Shown piece after piece: positions 63,090 through 64,000 of a stretch of 64,000 nt of DNA (position 1 is the stretch's first letter; each line of letters begins with the position of its first letter). Origin of the DNA: Prosopocoilus inquinatus (Eukaryota > Arthropoda > Insecta > Coleoptera > Lucanidae); the NCBI GenBank assembly GCA_036172665.1, contig CM069873.1, positions 44,052,001-44,116,000 of the forward strand, given 5' to 3'. The translations under genes and the position numbers were made by a program. The notes below the pieces were generated by a model. It did no database searches, was not told the origin of the DNA, and saw nothing but the letters and a program-made list of their open reading frames with translations.

Positions 63090-63270
63090 ATTTGCCAACG
63101 TGGGGCGAAGAACACCACTACACTACATAAATAAATTGGCTCCCCAACGTACGGTGAACAACATTACATAAATATTTTTGGCAGCGCAACGTGGGGCGAG
63201 GAACACCACTATACTACATACACTACACAACATAAATAAATTGGTTCCCCAACGTGGGGCGAAGAACATT
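63090..63270. repeat. Four tandem segments resembling a tRNA-Lys primer-binding site
   Basis: TTTGCCAACGTGGGGCGAAG (63091), TTGGCTCCCCAACGTACGG (63136), TTGGCAGCGCAACGTGGGGC (63178) and TTGGTTCCCCAACGTGGGGC (63241) recur. AACACCACTAYACTAC and CATAAATAAA lie between them. The core CCAACGTGGGGC equals the end of the site used by many retroelements primed by tRNA-Lys(1,2). No LTR or gag is attached. Confidence 0.7.
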
Positions 63271-63274
63271 GCAA

Positions 63275-64000
63275 TATGTATGTATGTATGTATATGAGTA
63301 CGCAAACATATTTCTTGAAGTGATTGACGTTACTTCCTTAATATTTTGTACCAAGCGCTTTATTATAATACTGTCATCGTCAAATATGATTTCATTTGCT
63401 ACGACACACAGTGGTCTAGAATGAATATTTAGCGCGAAATAATTCAAGAAATTAAGTCTTCATATATCACGTAAATGAAAATAATTCTTTTAATAAACAT
63501 CACAAAGAATATGAAAAAAATATGGGTTTGCATAAATATTGTTTTAATTCTGAATAAGCGATTGTCAAACTTATTAATTTTTTAAATCGTCATTCGTGTT
63601 TTATCAGTCGTCTTTGAAAGATCTTGCTTTTTAAAGTTATCTGTGTTTATTTCTATGTTGTGTTGTATTTTTTGCTATGATAATCATATACTGAATATGT
63701 AACACAGTTGTTACTATTCTGTCTTTAATGTAAATATTTTTTTGGCTTGCTAAATTACTTGCGTGTCAAATAAAAATAATTTCAGAAATTAAGTGGACCC
63801 ACAAAAAAAGGCAGATGTTTGCAGATGTGGAAATGTACATATTTAAGATCAATTTATATTCAAAATTCATTATTAAAAAAAAAAAACAAAGTGCAACTGT
63901 GCGCAACTTTCCTGTTTTCAATTTTTTTTTGAGGTGCACCACAACTGTTAAGCATACGGACTTGCTATGAAAAAAAATATTCGAGAGATCTGAAATCTTT
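63275..64000. other. No gene; short GTAT microsatellite
   Basis: (GTAT)n occurs at 63277-63293. The remainder is AT-rich without recognised content up to the window edge. Confidence 0.5.

Noticed and set aside
1..64000. CRISPR arrays, bacterial operons, riboswitches
   Set aside because: Repeats here are transposons, satellites and minisatellites. GT-AG introns, TATA boxes and AATAAA signals show a eukaryotic genome.

Overview
This window reads as repeat-rich nuclear DNA of an insect; a beetle would fit, but nothing here fixes the order. It is AT-rich and intron-bearing, and it is packed with insect-type transposons: copia, two Ty3/gypsy elements, a LINE, piggyBac, mariner/IS630-type, hAT and many foldback MITEs. 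Many are nested and most are broken. No rRNA, convincing tRNA, CRISPR or bacterial-type gene was seen.

Only three loci look like host genes. All encode small secreted cysteine-rich peptides: 5209-6036 (+), 41381-43218 (-) and 61236-61566 (+). Each has a TATA box, a signal-peptide first exon ending in a phase-1 intron, and one or two modules with the six-cysteine spacing of CS-alpha-beta (defensin-like) peptides. The spacing is C-x15-C-x3-C-x8/9-C-x4/5-C-x-C. The first gene carries two such modules in tandem, one per phase-1 exon. The second has an R-x-K-R processing site just before its module. Together they form a dispersed defensin-like family embedded in transposons.

Layout, left to right. 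A decayed copia gag-pol runs off the left edge (1-1607). A dispersed ~310-bp satellite-like repeat recurs throughout, often as head-to-head inverted copies. Three 133-134-bp foldback MITEs lie between 2.6 and 8.8 kb. A Ty3/gypsy element (10134-19247) has nearly identical 349-bp LTRs and a GTAT target duplication. A piggyBac element (10412-13737) sits in its 5' LTR at TTAA. The gypsy element has an N-terminal SAP domain and long coiled coil. Its RNase H is damaged and its integrase core is missing. Most notably, a macrodomain resembling TARG1/OARD1 followed by a CCCH zinc finger is fused in frame behind the integrase C-terminal module. Two copies of a TIR element follow (19.9-23.2 kb), then a second gypsy element on the minus strand (24796-29908).

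A mariner-type relic (31204-32180) follows. Next is a large foldback (32364-39022) split by a LINE, which is itself split by a solo LTR of the macrodomain gypsy family. Then come an IS630/mariner-type transposon (39654-40950), the second peptide gene, a hAT-like TIR element carrying a LINE 3' fragment, a 172-bp tandem array (46.9-47.7 kb), a TIR element containing a hAT relic with a perfect 8-bp target duplication (48277-51453), more MITEs, and a 3.5-kb TIR element (55632-59154). The third peptide gene lies between inverted arms of 0.3-0.4 kb (60245-63062), followed by four tandem segments resembling a retroviral tRNA-Lys primer-binding site.

The peptide genes probably act as secreted, possibly immune, effectors. 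The transposons supply nearly everything else, and the macrodomain-CCCH retrotransposon is the strongest candidate for an undescribed system. All calls come from reading the sequence; no database search was possible.
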